From contig CAYHIW010000027.1 of NCBI GenBank assembly GCA_964356745.1, positions 1-13,070 on the forward strand: 13,070 bases of DNA, in the 5' to 3' direction. This document shows positions 12,520 through 13,070 of this stretch, piece after piece (within the stretch, counting starts at the first letter, position 1; each line of letters starts with the position of its first letter). Under the pieces are notes generated by a model. The model saw nothing but the letters and a program-made list of their open reading frames with translations, searched no databases and had not been told where the DNA came from. The position numbers were made by a program, and so were the translations under genes. This DNA is from CAYHIW01 sp964356745 (lineage in GTDB: Bacteria; Patescibacteriota; Microgenomatia; UBA1406; GWC2-37-13).

Positions 12520-12916
12520 GGATGTGCTCGGAATCTTGCACGATTTTCAAGAAACGCTCGTAGAAAATAAACCAACTCTCCAGGAAATGTACGAGCAAAT
12601 TCGCATGATGCGATTTAAAGTGCGACCGGTACATGGTGACGTTTCACTTATTAATCTTGCCGACGTCAAACTCATTGAGGCATTGTGGAACTTAGGAAAA
12701 TTAGAAGAAATGTATCGACGTGAACTTATATTTGTGTCACGACAAGACAAGAAGGTATTTTCTCGATTTTTCGATCACTTCAATCAGCATTTTCAAAAAG
12801 AACTTAACAAGATAAGTTTAAAACTTCCCTACGACTATCATGAAGAAGAGGATGATTCTTCCATAGTTGAGATGGAGATCTTTAAAGAGAAAACAGCTAA
12901 GGGAAAGTTTAATTAA
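12500..12916 (+). CDS. Unrecognised 138-residue cytoplasmic protein
   Basis: I do not recognise this family. The protein is soluble and mostly helical, with no signal peptide or membrane segment. It starts MKKKIYKDVL and has an amphipathic helical core with RMMRFKVRP (35-43), LINLADVKLIEALWNLGKLE (50-69) and MYRRELIFVSRQDKKVFSRF (71-90). The tail is acidic then basic (HEEEDDSS at 114-121, KEKTAKGK at 129-136). It has its own promoter and ends 15 bases before the RNase H-like gene on the same strand, so the two may be co-transcribed. A nucleic-acid or RNA-processing link is possible from that neighbour only; nothing in the sequence itself shows it. Confidence 0.75.
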   Translation: MKKKIYKDVLGILHDFQETLVENKPTLQEMYEQIRMMRFKVRPVHGDVSLINLADVKLIEALWNLGKLEEMYRRELIFVSRQDKKVFSRFFDHFNQHFQKELNKISLKLPYDYHEEEDDSSIVEMEIFKEKTAKGKFN

Positions 12917-12931
12917 TCTTCAATTAAATCT

Positions 12932-13070
12932 ATGAAGCGCATGCCTGTGGTTCTTGATCTGGAAACAAAACATACCTTTAGAGAGTATAACGATCATAAA
13001 ATGCTCGGAATCTCTGTTTTTGGCTTATATGATTATGCAACCGATAAGTCACAAATTTTTACTGAGGACG
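12932..13070 (+). CDS. RNase H-like (YprB-type) nuclease, 5' part only
   Basis: The first 46 codons of a gene cut by the window end. It starts MKRMPVVLDLETKHTF, where D9 and E11 form the D-x-E of exonuclease motif I in the DEDD/RNase H-like superfamily. A strand pattern follows, LGISVFGLYDYATDKSQIFTED, typical of YprB-like RNase_H_2 domains, with a Tyr-rich second strand and an acidic segment. The later metal-binding acids lie outside. The start is supported by motif position; upstream is AT-rich (12917-12931) with no clear ribosome site. It could be a lone nuclease or the front of a larger helicase-linked protein. Confidence 0.7.
   Translation, partial: MKRMPVVLDLETKHTFREYNDHKMLGISVFGLYDYATDKSQIFTED

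Noticed and set aside
1..13070. Insertion sequence, prophage or integrase
   Set aside because: No transposase, recombinase, terminal inverted repeats or phage structural gene was seen on either strand.

Overview
The window looks like a chromosomal fragment of a Candidate Phyla Radiation (Patescibacteria) bacterium, probably of the Microgenomates group. This is an inference, because no rRNA or marker tree can be run here. It rests on several points: a low-to-moderate GC genome packed with short intergenic gaps and ATGA start/stop overlaps; an FtsB-like protein with a Pro/Thr tail; a VirB6/TrbL-like protein; a tandem pair of VirB2-like two-helix pilins; a small RNase H-like nuclease gene; and Pro/Thr-linker surface proteins. 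TGA ends at least two genes, so UGA is a stop and the recoded Gracilibacteria/SR1 code is unlikely.

Layout. Positions 1-921 (-) hold the 5' part of a membrane-anchored GH39-like glycosidase, interrupted by a 10-N gap that is probably an artefact of a 4-base contig overlap. From a shared divergent control region, 955-3075 (+) encodes a redox operon: a membrane-anchored thioredoxin, then a DipZ-type CcdA/TlpA fusion. It meets tail-to-tail (14 bp overlap) a leftward operon at 3062-6141 (-) encoding a cohesin-domain wall or surface protein and, coupled by ATGA, an 821-residue VirB6/TrbL-like membrane protein. Facing it, 6205-8091 (+) encodes a single-pass exported protein with carboxypeptidase-regulatory-like beta domains. 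Then come ComM/YifB (8160-9677) and two VirB2-like pilins (9720-10467).

The right part holds a leftward group: YqeY (GatB/YqeY), FtsB-like, tRNA-Met(CAT), a GtrB/DPM1-like glycosyltransferase and a 51-residue membrane protein. Diverging from it are an unrecognised 138-residue protein and the start of a YprB-like RNase H-fold nuclease, cut by the window end.

How the parts may work together. VirB6-like channel, VirB2-like pilins and ComM suggest an envelope DNA-transfer or uptake apparatus. The cohesin and beta-domain proteins may be its surface accessories, and the thioredoxin/DipZ pair could manage disulfides in these cysteine-bearing exported parts. The strongest non-coding signal is a recurrent promoter architecture: near-consensus -10 boxes end 6-8 bases before the ATG at up to eight genes, implying leaderless or near-leaderless mRNAs. 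One divergent pair has two -35 boxes sharing five bases.
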